Positions 6,614-15,434 of a stretch of DNA of 32,372 nt are shown here, one piece after another. The position numbers were made by a program, and so were the translations under genes. The DNA is from an uncultured Clostridia bacterium (lineage in GTDB: Bacteria > Bacillota > Clostridia > Christensenellales > Borkfalkiaceae), in contig CAKQME010000019.1 of assembly GCA_934254815.1 (NCBI GenBank), forward strand, positions 1 to 32,372. The letters are read 5' to 3'. Within the stretch, counting starts at the first letter, position 1. Every line of letters starts with the position of its first letter. The notes below the pieces were generated by a model, which was given only the letters and a program-made list of their open reading frames with translations, did not search any database and was not told the origin of the DNA.

Positions 6614-9163
6614 TTATTCGGAACGGAGCGCGATTACGGGGTCTTTTTTGCTCGCTATCCGCGACGGAATAAGCCCGGCGATAAACGTCAGTATCATCGA
6701 TATGGCGACAAGAATCACTCCGCCCTGCCACGGCAAAACCGCTACGTTCTTTATATCCGCAAGCGCGTATATTATCGCGCTTATCGGTAAGTTTAAAAGT
6801 ACGGTTATGCCTATGCCGATTATTCCCGCAGAAAACCCGATAATCAGCGTCTCGGCGTTGAATACGCGCGCAACGTCTTTCTTCGAAGCCCCTAACGCGC
6901 GCAATACGCCGATTTCTTTTATTCTTTCGAGTACGGATATATACGTTATTATTCCTATCATTATCGACGAAACCACCAAAGATACCGACACGAAACCTAT
7001 CAGAACGTAGGATACCGCGTTGATTATCGTCGTAATAGAACTCATCATTATACCGAGATAGTCGGTGTAAGAAATTTTATCGTTTTTGTTTTCTTCCGAA
7101 AGCCCGTCGTTATACTTGTTTATATAATCGACGATATAGTCTTTATTTTCGAAAGACGAAGCGTAAATCGAAATCGAAGCGGGGTTACTTTCGTCGGCGT
7201 AACCGAAATTAAGCATATTCGATTCGTAACTCGTGGTAATTTTCGTACCGCCTATCTCGTAAGTTCCGAACGGAGCGTTCGTGGTTACGTCGATATCGGG
7301 CGAAGCCTTTTGCGCCTTTACGACTTCCTGCAAACCGACGGTATTCAGAAGCGTTTTCGTAAGGTTTTTGTTGTATACGACGCCCGCGCTCAACGCCCCC
7401 GAAGAAACGTTTTCTTTCTGTCTGATAATTCCTACTATTTTTACTTTTTTACCGCCGTTTAAAATCTCGTTAAAACCGTCTTCTTTAAGCGATACGGCTT
7501 TATACGCTTCGCCGCTTTTTTTATATCTTTCGGCGGGAGTTAAAACGGTAAATTCTTTGCCGATTAAATCCGCCGCGTTTAAACTCTTGAATTTGTCTTC
7601 TTCTTTTACTTCTTTAACGCCTATCAGCGCGAGCAGTTCGTCGGTGACGTTAGGCGCGGCTTTCATAAGCGGATATAACAACTCGTTGGGGTCTGCAAGA
7701 CCGAGCGCGGGCAGAATATAATCGGGTAAACGATTATATTTGTCGACTACGACCATTACTTCGTCGTCCGCCGAAAAATCCATCCACTTTCCTCCGCCTA
7801 TAAGGTCGTATTGGCTTTTCAGGAACTCTTCGTTATCGAGAGCCTCCGTCCAGCTCTTCGTCGAGCCGCCCGTCATATTGGCGTACATCGACAGCGACGA
7901 ACTCGTAACGCCCATTTCTTTAAGCTTTTCGAGCGTGTTCTGTAATTTTTGAATTTCGCCGTTTTTATCCGTGCCGTAAGTCTCGAACGTAAGCGAATAA
8001 GTGTATTTTACCGCGGTTATCTTGGTTTTGTCGTATTCGCCCTTGTCGAGATGTTTTTTAAATGCCGCGAGATTGTTCTTTACCTGCGAACCATTATAGG
8101 CTTTCATCATTTCGGAGAGAGCGTCGTCGGAGGTGATTTTTCCGTCGCTCGGAAAAGCGTTTTTATCGTCCGACTTCATATCCTGCATAACCGAAGTCAT
8201 ATCTGAATAACTGTCCTGAACGGTTATCGGGTAGTTGGAGAGCGTCTCCGCCTGAACGCGGTCGATATAAGTCTGAAACCCGCTTGACAGCGAAAGTATC
8301 AGCGCGATGCCTATAATGCCGATACTCCCCGCGAACGACACGAGAAAGGTCCTGCCCTTTTTGGTCATCAGATTACGGAAGCTCAGCGATAGAGCGGTTA
8401 AAAAGGACATAGAAGTCTTTTTTCTGCCTTTGTTGGTACGCTTTTCGTTTGAATCGGTCGTTTTTTCTTCTTCTATTTCTTGTTCCGAAAGCGGTTTTTC
8501 GTCGTTTACGAGTTGCCCGTCTAAAAGGCGTATTATACGCGACGAATACTTTTCCGCGAGTTCGGGGTTATGCGTTACCATTATTATAAGACGGTCGCCC
8601 GAAATTTCTTTAAGGAGTTCCATTATCTGAACGCTCGTCTTGCTGTCGAGCGCGCCCGTCGGTTCGTCCGCAAGCAGAATTTCGGGGTCGTTTATAAGCG
8701 CGCGGGCGATAGCCACCCTTTGCATCTGCCCGCCCGAAAGCTGATTGGGGCGAACGTTGATTTTGTTTTTAAGCCCCACTTTTTCAAGAACGGCAATCGC
8801 GCGTTCGCGGCGTTCTTTCGCACCTATCCCGGAAAGCGTCAACGCCAGTTCGACGTTTTCGAGAACGGTCTGGTGCGGAATAAGATTGTAACTTTGAAAA
8901 ACAAACCCGACGGAGTGATTACGGTATGTATCCCACTCTTTATCGCTGAATTGTTTAGTGCTTTTTCCGTTGATTATAAGATCGCCCGAAGTATAGCGGT
9001 CAAGTCCGCCGATAATATTTAAAAGCGTGGTTTTTCCGCAACCCGACGGACCTAATATCGAAACGAATTCGCTTTTGCGGAATTGCAGACTTAACCCCTT
9101 AAGCGCGGTTACGGTTTCGTCTGCGGTTTTATATTCTTTAACTATGTCTTTAAGTTCGAGCAT
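6614..9163 (-). CDS. ABC transporter, fused ATPase and FtsX-type permease
   Basis: An 849-aa MacB-like fusion. The N-terminal ATPase has Walker A GPSGCGKT (38-45), signature LSGGQ (142-146) and Walker B ILLADEP (162-168), all intact, and belongs to the LolD/MacB class. After a charged linker (about 225-250) come a first membrane segment near 270-290, an extracellular domain of about 400 residues, and three C-terminal membrane segments (about 705-840) with the FtsX pattern ERIKEIGVLRALGAS. Such proteins act as mechanotransmission transporters for peptides, lipoproteins or antibiotics rather than as channels. No sensor kinase or regulator lies next to it. A ribosome site (AGAGGT) and a promoter lie just upstream. 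Confidence 0.9.
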   Translation of the reverse strand: MLELKDIVKEYKTADETVTALKGLSLQFRKSEFVSILGPSGCGKTTLLNIIGGLDRYTSGDLIINGKSTKQFSDKEWDTYRNHSVGFVFQSYNLIPHQTVLENVELALTLSGIGAKERRERAIAVLEKVGLKNKINVRPNQLSGGQMQRVAIARALINDPEILLADEPTGALDSKTSVQIMELLKEISGDRLIIMVTHNPELAEKYSSRIIRLLDGQLVNDEKPLSEQEIEEEKTTDSNEKRTNKGRKKTSMSFLTALSLSFRNLMTKKGRTFLVSFAGSIGIIGIALILSLSSGFQTYIDRVQAETLSNYPITVQDSYSDMTSVMQDMKSDDKNAFPSDGKITSDDALSEMMKAYNGSQVKNNLAAFKKHLDKGEYDKTKITAVKYTYSLTFETYGTDKNGEIQKLQNTLEKLKEMGVTSSSLSMYANMTGGSTKSWTEALDNEEFLKSQYDLIGGGKWMDFSADDEVMVVVDKYNRLPDYILPALGLADPNELLYPLMKAAPNVTDELLALIGVKEVKEEDKFKSLNAADLIGKEFTVLTPAERYKKSGEAYKAVSLKEDGFNEILNGGKKVKIVGIIRQKENVSSGALSAGVVYNKNLTKTLLNTVGLQEVVKAQKASPDIDVTTNAPFGTYEIGGTKITTSYESNMLNFGYADESNPASISIYASSFENKDYIVDYINKYNDGLSEENKNDKISYTDYLGIMMSSITTIINAVSYVLIGFVSVSLVVSSIMIGIITYISVLERIKEIGVLRALGASKKDVARVFNAETLIIGFSAGIIGIGITVLLNLPISAIIYALADIKNVAVLPWQGGVILVAISMILTFIAGLIPSRIASKKDPVIALRSE

Positions 9164-9181
9164 AATATTACCTCTGAATAA

Positions 9182-9210
9182 ATGATAACATTATTTTTCA
9201 AGTAAATCAA
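9182..9210 (-). promoter_or_regulatory. Promoter of the fused ABC transporter
   Basis: On the minus strand, TTGATT (9205-9210) and TATCAT (9182-9187) with a 17-bp spacer, followed by the ribosome site AGAGGT and the ATG at 9163. I see nothing else in 9211-9300. Confidence 0.55.
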
Positions 9211-9323
9211 ATTTATTCTGATTGATAATGTCGATTTCACCGATGTTTTTTCTCTTCGTCGCACATTTACGGGTTAAAAAAACATAATATATAACAGCAA
9301 AGCCGATCTGAGGCTTTGCTAAG

Positions 9324-9359
9324 CCCCGAAGCGTTTAAACGCCTTTACGGGGCGGGGTT
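9324..9359 (+). terminator. GC-rich nested hairpin
   Basis: GCCCCG and CGGGGC enclose the inner palindrome GCGTTTAAACGC, followed by GGGGTTTT. It looks like an intrinsic terminator, but no plus-strand gene precedes it. It sits directly before the small ORF at 9366 and overlaps its only possible ribosome site, so it could instead act on translation of that gene. Confidence 0.45.
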
Positions 9360-9365
9360 TTACTT

Positions 9366-9560
9366 ATGAAAAACGAAAACGGAATATTTCTCGGTATAGC
9401 GATAGGCGTACTGGCGGCGTGCGCGCTCGGCGGGCATAAAAAATCGCCGTCGGACGAATGTCCTTGCAAAATAATGCGGATATGTTGTCCTCCGCCGAAA
9501 AAACCAAAGAAGAAACCCTGCGAGGAATGTTATTACAGGTACGTCGATAAATGCAGATAA
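9366..9560 (+). CDS. Small Cys-rich protein, possible lipoprotein
   Basis: A 64-aa protein not recognised as any family. A hydrophobic stretch (7-18) ends in LAAC (16-19), which fits a lipobox with Cys19 as the lipid-bearing residue. The n-region has one Lys and one Glu, so export is uncertain. The remainder has Cys at 32, 34, 40, 41, 52, 55 and 63 and a Pro/Lys run in the middle, which suggests metal binding or disulfides. Codon choice (GGC, GCG, GTA) matches the neighbours. There is no good Shine-Dalgarno sequence, only a G-rich run within a hairpin. It ends about 50 bp before the marR promoter. Confidence 0.45.
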   Translation: MKNENGIFLGIAIGVLAACALGGHKKSPSDECPCKIMRICCPPPKKPKKKPCEECYYRYVDKCR

Positions 9561-9608
9561 ATAACTGTTTATCAGTCGGCGCGACGACGAAAAATTTGTA
9601 AAAACGCC

Positions 9609-9636
9609 TTGACAAAATTTAATTCGCGAGTATAAT
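9609..9636 (+). promoter_or_regulatory. Promoter of the marR-ABC operon
   Basis: TTGACA (9609-9614) and TATAAT (9631-9636), 16 bp apart. The -10 touches the left arm of the operator at 9635. Confidence 0.85.
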
Positions 9637-9668
9637 AGTTGTATATACAAGTATGTATGTACAACTAT
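9635..9668. promoter_or_regulatory. Palindromic operator, likely MarR site
   Basis: Left arm ATAGTTGTATATACA (9635-9649) and right arm TGTATGTACAACTAT (9654-9668) are inverted copies with one mismatch, separated by 4 bp. The site covers the end of the -10 and the transcription start, where a bound dimer would block RNA polymerase. Its place before marR suggests autorepression of marR and the two exporter genes. Confidence 0.75.
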
Positions 9669-9689
9669 TTTTATTTACGGAGATACGAT

Positions 9690-10139
9690 ATGGATATTAC
9701 CGAACGGAAAATAACGAAGATAGCGAGAGAAGCCGAAAAGCTCGTGTTAAAGTCTTTAAGAGAAAACGGCGTAGGCACGGCGGAAATAGACCTTATACAC
9801 GCGTTACGACACAACCCCGGTTGCACTCAGGCTAAACTTGCCGAAATTCTTAACGCGGACAAAGCCGCTATAGCCCGCAGAACTAAAAATCTCGAAGCGA
9901 AAGGCTATCTTGTACGCAAAGAAGACGAGAACGACAAACGCAGTCGGCTTATTTATCCTACCGACAAGGCGGAAACGCTGAAAGCGTCGAAAGCCGAAAT
10001 CGAAGCGTCGTTTTACGAATATATTTTATCCTCGCTTTCGGTAAACGAAGCCAAAACTTTTGCCGATCTGTTGGATAAGTTATATATTGCGTCGAAAACC
10101 GAAAGTCGCGCGGGTTTTCCTCATTTTATCGGAGAGTAA
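9690..10139 (+). CDS. MarR-family transcriptional regulator
   Basis: A 149-aa winged-helix dimer. The recognition region runs CTQAKLAEILNADKAAIARRTKNLEAKGYLVR, followed by the wing EDENDKRSRLIYPTDKA with the conserved D-x-R pattern of MarR proteins. The ATG at 9690 is preferred over an earlier in-frame one at 9639 because ACGGAG lies 7 bp before it and because the earlier start falls inside the operator. It is followed 8 bp later by the ABC exporter genes. A repressor released by a drug or metabolite that the exporter removes is the usual logic, inferred here. Confidence 0.93.
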   Translation: MDITERKITKIAREAEKLVLKSLRENGVGTAEIDLIHALRHNPGCTQAKLAEILNADKAAIARRTKNLEAKGYLVRKEDENDKRSRLIYPTDKAETLKASKAEIEASFYEYILSSLSVNEAKTFADLLDKLYIASKTESRAGFPHFIGE

Positions 10140-10147
10140 AAAGGAAT

Positions 10148-11887
10148 ATGAAAAACAAAAAAACGTTCCGACCCGACAAAATCGGTTCTTATTTTCGTCT
10201 CGAATGGCTATCGCTGACATTTGTCACGCTTTCGGGTCTGTTTTATAACGTAGGGCAACTCGCAACGCCCTGGTTCGAGGGCAAGCTTGCGCAATGCCTT
10301 GCCGATATTCTCGGCGGAAATAAAACTTTCGCCGCGATGGCGACTTTGGTAACGGCTTACCTTGCGATTACGCTTGCCGTGCAGATTGCAAGATTTATCA
10401 AACGCTTTTACGTCCGCAGGTTTGCAAATAACGTAAACAGACGAATGAAAGGCGTTCTCTACGCAAATCTGGTTCGTTTAAGCCGCATATCTCAGGAAAA
10501 AGAGGGTGCGGGCGAACTGATGACGAAAGCCATTTCCGACGTAGACGACTGCGTCGAGGGAATGAGAAAGTTCACCACGGAAATTTTCGATACGGGCGTT
10601 GTTCTTATCGGCTATACGGTAATGCTTTTCGTATACGATTGGCGGCTTGCGTGTCTCAGCCTGATATTTACCCCGATATCGTATTTTTGCGCGGCGAGAA
10701 TGAAAAAACCCGTACAGCGCGCAGGGGCGGCGTATAAAAAAGCGGCGGGAAAATTAAGCGGAGCTACGCTCGACCGCGCAGAAAACGCCGTAACTTACCG
10801 CGTATACGGTTGCGAAAAAGCAAGAGAAGAACTTTACGAAGAATCGCTCGAAGAATACGAAAAAGCCGCGGCGCGGAGCAATATATGGCAATCCGCGCTT
10901 CCGCCGCTTTACCTTGCGGCTTCCTGCGCGGGCGTGTTGTTTATTTTGTGGTTCGGCGCAAAAAACGTTCTCGGAACGGGTTGGAAATCTTGGGATATAG
11001 CGGCGTTCACTACTTTTCTTTCCTGTTTTACAAAATTGACCGTACGTTCTTCAAAGGTCGCCAAACTGTTCAACTCCGTACAAAAAGCCGAAGTTTCCTG
11101 GAAAAGAATAAAACCGTTAATGAAAACTCCCGAACGGCTCGAACCGCTTGAAATACCGGCGCCCGCCGAAGTGACTATCGAAAATCTTTCGTTCGCCTAT
11201 GATAACGAGCCGATTTTTTCGGGGCTTTCGCTCACGGCGCGCCCCGGCGATATTATAGGCGTTACGGGACCCGTCGCTTGCGGCAAATCGACTTTCGGTC
11301 GCGTTTTTCTCTGCGAAACGCCTTATAGCGGCTCGATTCGTTTCGGCAAACGCGAATTATCCGACCTCACCCCGCGCGAAATAGCTTCTGCCGTGGGTTA
11401 TCTCGGTCACGACCCCGAACTGAGCGCCGACACGGTTAAAAACAACGTGCTTTGCGGAAGCGAAGAAAACGCAATGAGATATCTCGAAGAAACCGCGCTT
11501 AAAGGCGAAGTTCTGTCTATGGAGAACGGCGAAGAAACGGTAATCGGCAATAACGGTATTCGTCTTTCGGGCGGACAGGCGCAACGGCTTGCCCTTGCGA
11601 GGACTCTGGCGCACCCGCGCCCGATTATGATTTTAGACGACCCGTTTTCCGCGCTCGACCGCAACACCGAAGACGTAATTTTCTCGAACCTGCGCGACTA
11701 CGCGAAAGATAAAGTCGTTTTTCTTATTTCCCACAGACTGTATCACTTTCCGCAGACGCAAAAAATAATATTTATGGAAAACGGGAAAACGACGGTCGGC
11801 TCGCACGACGAATTGCTGAAATCCGCGCCGACCTATAAAAAACTGTACGAAAGTCAGACGGGAGGAAAAGACGATGAAAAAGAATAA
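10148..11887 (+). CDS. Heterodimeric ABC exporter subunit A (degenerate-site NBD)
   Basis: A 579-aa fused permease-ATPase. Membrane segments lie within about 20-310. The ATPase has an odd Walker A GPVACGKS (374-381), a canonical signature LSGGQ (473-477), Walker B IMILDD with Asp498 in place of the catalytic Glu, and His529. The Asp marks it as the half that supplies the degenerate ATP site, as in BmrCD- and TM287/288-type exporters. Its partner is the next gene, which it overlaps by 14 bp. A ribosome site (AAAAGGA) precedes the ATG. Likely role: export of drugs, peptides or lipids under MarR control. Confidence 0.93.
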   Translation: MKNKKTFRPDKIGSYFRLEWLSLTFVTLSGLFYNVGQLATPWFEGKLAQCLADILGGNKTFAAMATLVTAYLAITLAVQIARFIKRFYVRRFANNVNRRMKGVLYANLVRLSRISQEKEGAGELMTKAISDVDDCVEGMRKFTTEIFDTGVVLIGYTVMLFVYDWRLACLSLIFTPISYFCAARMKKPVQRAGAAYKKAAGKLSGATLDRAENAVTYRVYGCEKAREELYEESLEEYEKAAARSNIWQSALPPLYLAASCAGVLFILWFGAKNVLGTGWKSWDIAAFTTFLSCFTKLTVRSSKVAKLFNSVQKAEVSWKRIKPLMKTPERLEPLEIPAPAEVTIENLSFAYDNEPIFSGLSLTARPGDIIGVTGPVACGKSTFGRVFLCETPYSGSIRFGKRELSDLTPREIASAVGYLGHDPELSADTVKNNVLCGSEENAMRYLEETALKGEVLSMENGEETVIGNNGIRLSGGQAQRLALARTLAHPRPIMILDDPFSALDRNTEDVIFSNLRDYAKDKVVFLISHRLYHFPQTQKIIFMENGKTTVGSHDELLKSAPTYKKLYESQTGGKDDEKE

Positions 11888-13508
11888 ATCGGGTGTGTTT
11901 ACAGCGATAGGCGCGGCTATAAAAATGCGTCCGTTGCTCGCCGCAGTTACCGTTTTATGCGTGGCGGCTTCGGTCGGGGCTTCTCTTATTCCGCCGTTGA
12001 TTCTCGCCCGCATTATCGACCGACTGGCGGGCGGAGCGTCGCTCGCGTTTACCGCCGCTCTTCTGTATTTCGGCAGTCTTGCGATCGAGGGCGCGCTCTC
12101 TTCCGCGCAGGAAGCATTGCTTGTCGTATTCGGGCAGAAAATGACCCGCGCCATACGTTCCGAGATGTCTCAAAAACTGACTAAATTATCGGCAAGCTCG
12201 TTGGTTTCGCAAAACCCCGGCGAAATCGCTTCGCGCTTTTCGGGCGACGTGGATACCGTCGAAGCTCTTTTTACGTCGGGTATTATCAGTATGGTTGCCG
12301 ACGCGTGTCGGATTATTTCCATACTTGCGGTGATAGCGGTAAAAAATACGGGGCTTGCGCTCGTTTTATTGCCGATACTTCCTCTGTTCGCCGTCTTTAC
12401 GCGCCGCGTACAGAAAAAAATGCTTGCGGCTCAGTTAGAAAACCGCCGCGCGGTCGCGGCGGAGTCCGGGCAGGTGCCGGAAACTCTGCGCAATATAAGA
12501 ACTATTCACGCTCTCGGCATAGAGGATTATATGGAACGCCGTTACGACAAACGTATCGGTGAAAGTTACGCCGCCGTTGAAAAAACGAATTTTTACGACG
12601 CGATTTATTCGCCCGTGGTAATTCTGCTCAACGCCGCCGTCGTAGGGATAGTAATGATGCTTTCCGCGTCGGGCAAAGCGGAAATTCTCACGCTGTTCGG
12701 AATGTCCGTCGGTACTTCGGTCGCCGTAATAAATTACATATCTAAAATTTTCTCGCCTATCGAAAGCCTCGGTATGGAAATACAGATTATTCAGTCGGCA
12801 ATGGCGGGAGTAAAGCGTATTGACGCGTTTTTATCTCAGCCGGAACGCGAAATTCCGTCGGAATCCGAAAACGGCATTCGCGGCGACGTTGAATTTTCTC
12901 ACGTTACATTCGGGTACGACGAAAAAATCGTTCTGCGCGACTTTTCTATGACGGTAAAAGAGGGAGAACAAGTGACGCTGGTCGGAAGAACCGGGGCGGG
13001 CAAAAGCACCGTGTTTCGTCTGTTGCTCGGTCTTTATAGACCGCAATCGGGCGCAATAACGATTGGAGGAGCAGACGTTGCGGATATCCCCGACAACGAA
13101 CGCCGCGCCTGTATCGGTTGCGTCGAGCAACGTTTTTCACGCATACAGGGAACGGTACTCGATCAGATTACGTTGGGAGACCCGCATATCACTGCGGAAG
13201 CGGCGAGATCCGCCGCAAAGCTTGCGGGAATAGACGATGCCGTTTCCGCCTTGCCCGACGGATATAATACCGTGTGTTCCGACGGAATATTTTCGCAGGG
13301 TGAACGGCAACTGTTATCGATTGCCCGCGCCGCGGCAGCCGACCCCGCGATATTGCTTCTCGACGAAATCACCGCTAATCTCGACGCCGAAACCGAAGCG
13401 CGGGTACTCGCCGCGTTACGTCGCGCGTCTGAGGGGCGTACCGTATTATCCGTTTCGCATCGTATTTATGAAAATCTCGGCGGCAGAACAATCGAAATCA
13501 AACGATAA
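11874..13508 (+). CDS. Heterodimeric ABC exporter subunit B (consensus-site NBD)
   Basis: A 544-aa partner of the preceding subunit. Membrane segments lie within about 20-300. The ATPase has Walker A GRTGAGKS (371-378), a non-canonical signature FSQGE (473-477), Walker B ILLLDE with catalytic Glu498, and His529. The defects are complementary to those of subunit A: the good Walker motifs here face the good LSGGQ of A, giving one working and one degenerate site. A ribosome site (GGGAGG) lies inside the end of subunit A. No terminator is seen after it; the hairpin repeats begin about 40 bp later and could serve as the 3' end. Confidence 0.93.
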   Translation: MKKNKSGVFTAIGAAIKMRPLLAAVTVLCVAASVGASLIPPLILARIIDRLAGGASLAFTAALLYFGSLAIEGALSSAQEALLVVFGQKMTRAIRSEMSQKLTKLSASSLVSQNPGEIASRFSGDVDTVEALFTSGIISMVADACRIISILAVIAVKNTGLALVLLPILPLFAVFTRRVQKKMLAAQLENRRAVAAESGQVPETLRNIRTIHALGIEDYMERRYDKRIGESYAAVEKTNFYDAIYSPVVILLNAAVVGIVMMLSASGKAEILTLFGMSVGTSVAVINYISKIFSPIESLGMEIQIIQSAMAGVKRIDAFLSQPEREIPSESENGIRGDVEFSHVTFGYDEKIVLRDFSMTVKEGEQVTLVGRTGAGKSTVFRLLLGLYRPQSGAITIGGADVADIPDNERRACIGCVEQRFSRIQGTVLDQITLGDPHITAEAARSAAKLAGIDDAVSALPDGYNTVCSDGIFSQGERQLLSIARAAAADPAILLLDEITANLDAETEARVLAALRRASEGRTVLSVSHRIYENLGGRTIEIKR

Positions 13509-13549
13509 CCGCGAAATACTCAAACGTACAAGTTGTCCGCACTTATTCG

Positions 13550-13950
13550 GTGGGATTCTTCGTTTCACTCAGAATGACATATTCTATTTATTTTTTCTGT
13601 CATATTGAGCGCAAGCGAAATATCCCATTGTACAAGTTGCCCGACCGTATTCGGTGGGATTCTTCGTTTCACTCAGAATGACGTACTTCATTTATTTTTT
13701 TCATGTCATATTGAGCGTAAGCGAAATATCCCATTGTATTAAGTGTTCCGTACTTATTCAGTGGGATTCTTCGTTTCACTCAGAATGACATACTTCATTT
13801 ATTTTTTTCATGTCATATTGAGCGTAAGCGAAATATCCCATTGTATTAAGTGTTCCGTACTTATTCAGTGGGATTCTTCGTTTCACTCAGAATGACGTAC
13901 TTCATTTATTTTTTTTCATGTCATATTGAGCGTAAGCGAAATATCCCATT
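13550..13950. repeat. Tandem array of hairpin repeat (four A-B units)
   Basis: Half A is at 13550-13579, 13654-13683, 13761-13790 and 13868-13897; half B is at 13598-13629, 13704-13735, 13811-13842 and 13919-13950. The last three units repeat every 107 bp and are nearly identical, including the T-rich loop and the linker ATTGTATTAAGTGTTCCGTA, so they arose by recent tandem duplication. Each A-B pair can fold as an imperfect hairpin with about 30-nt arms. The array fills most of the 515-bp gap 13509-14023, where no gene is visible. Confidence 0.9.
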
Positions 13951-13989
13951 GTATAAGTAATCAAAAATAATCTTTTATCGGCATTTTAT

Positions 13990-14019
13990 AGCCCCTCGGT
14001 CAATTCCGACCGAGGGGCT
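13990..14019 (-). terminator. Terminator hairpin of the six-gene operon
   Basis: A perfect 12-bp stem AGCCCCTCGGTC/GACCGAGGGGCT with a 6-nt loop lies 4 bp after the stop codon of the minus-strand gene at 14024. The T-tract on that side is poor, so termination strength is uncertain. Confidence 0.65.
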
Positions 14020-14023
14020 TAGC

Positions 14024-15433
14024 TCACCTGTGAATAAAATAATAAAACGTTTCGTCTTCGCGCGTAAACTCCATACCGCACGCAAGTAACATTTTTCTCG
14101 ATTTTTCGTTGGCTTTGTAACACTTAGCCGTAACGCGGCAACCTATGCTTTCGGCAAATTTCACGGTTAATGCGAAAGCCTCGCTGCCTATACCTTTTCC
14201 CGAATGAGCCGCCGAAATTCTGCAACCCGCTTCGATATGATTGTCCAGCGTGGAATTATATATTATCGTTTCACCGACCAACTTTCCGTTCTCGCTTTCG
14301 CGCACGGCAAAATTTATACTGTCTCCCACGGCGCGGTCGAACTTTACTATGTCGTAAAAAGTGTTTTCGTCTATCGCGGAAGTTATGCTTTCGTCTTCCT
14401 TATAGTCGTAACCCCAGTATTTGTTGTTCTCTTCGTCGGTGCAAAGCGCGAGATATTCGGGCTTGTCGCTTTCGGTTATTTCCGACAGTACGACCTTTTC
14501 GCCCTTAATAACGGGGATTTGCACACCGATAAACGGAGAATCGACTTTGACGATATTTTTGTTTATCATTAAAATCGGATTATATTGTTGTTTAGAAGTT
14601 CTCAGCCCCGCGTCGCCGCTGTCGTCTTCGCGGTTGACGTACTCAAGTTCGCCGTATATGCTTTCGACGTATTTTACGAACGCGTTGAAAGTTGCGGGAT
14701 ACGCCCCCGCAAAACTCTTTAACGCCTTTTCTATATGTATTATCAGCGTATCGCCCTGAATTTCGCCAATCGTAACCGAAATCACTTCGCCGTTTAATTC
14801 GTACTTGCCGCCGATAAGCCCCAGATCGAAAAACTTTTCCGCAAGCTCGCGGGTGTGGCGGTATTCGTCGTTTTCTTCGAGTAACCCGTCGCCGTGTTCC
14901 GACTTGTATTTATCGAGAAATTCTCTGACTTTCGGCAAATCGTCTTTCGTAAACGGAGTAAATTTCGCTTCGGGATAAGTGTTTAAAAATTTGTGAATGT
15001 GGTTACGCTGCCCGCCGAATTTTTTCCCGACGAAATCGCGCATTTCCCTGAACGAATAAACATAGTCGCTCCACTTTCCGTCGTAAGCGTAAGAGAGCTT
15101 GCCGACGACCTTGTTTTCTTTCATCTTTTCAAGCGTTTCGTCGCTTACGCCGTAGAATTTAAGCGGCAGGTTATTCTTAAGACAATATGCCTTTAATTGC
15201 TCTATAGCCTCGTTTTCGTCTCCGCCGAACGGATAACTGAACGCGGGTTCGCCGCATACGTCCTGACGGGAAATAAACGCTCCCGACATAGTTAAGCAAA
15301 AGGCGAGATTAACGCCCTTGTTCCACATAAAAAAACTTCCGACGGAAACGTCGTTGACCCTTAACGGACTTTTGTCTATGTACGGTTTATATTTAAGCAA
15401 CGTCTCTACGGAATATTTTTCGAATTTCAGCAT
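14024..15433 (-). CDS. DUF2156-GNAT fusion acyltransferase
   Basis: A 469-aa fusion. Residues about 1-290 match DUF2156, the acyl-transfer fold of the phosphatidylglycerol lysyltransferase C-terminal domain. It includes FGGQRNHIHKFLNTYP and a late block YVNREDDSGDAGLRTSKQQYNP, which is strongly conserved in that family. Residues about 305-469 form a GNAT N-acetyltransferase with the acetyl-CoA region GCRISAAHSGKGIGSEAF. There are no membrane segments, so it is not a complete MprF. The substrate is unknown. It is the last gene of the operon and starts 1 bp after parB ends. Confidence 0.85.
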   Translation of the reverse strand: MLKFEKYSVETLLKYKPYIDKSPLRVNDVSVGSFFMWNKGVNLAFCLTMSGAFISRQDVCGEPAFSYPFGGDENEAIEQLKAYCLKNNLPLKFYGVSDETLEKMKENKVVGKLSYAYDGKWSDYVYSFREMRDFVGKKFGGQRNHIHKFLNTYPEAKFTPFTKDDLPKVREFLDKYKSEHGDGLLEENDEYRHTRELAEKFFDLGLIGGKYELNGEVISVTIGEIQGDTLIIHIEKALKSFAGAYPATFNAFVKYVESIYGELEYVNREDDSGDAGLRTSKQQYNPILMINKNIVKVDSPFIGVQIPVIKGEKVVLSEITESDKPEYLALCTDEENNKYWGYDYKEDESITSAIDENTFYDIVKFDRAVGDSINFAVRESENGKLVGETIIYNSTLDNHIEAGCRISAAHSGKGIGSEAFALTVKFAESIGCRVTAKCYKANEKSRKMLLACGMEFTREDETFYYFIHR

Positions 15434-15434
15434 G

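Noticed and set aside
13550..13950. Regularly spaced repeats resembling a CRISPR array
   Set aside because: The 107-bp units are nearly identical throughout, including the 'spacers', each unit is itself a hairpin, and there are no cas genes.
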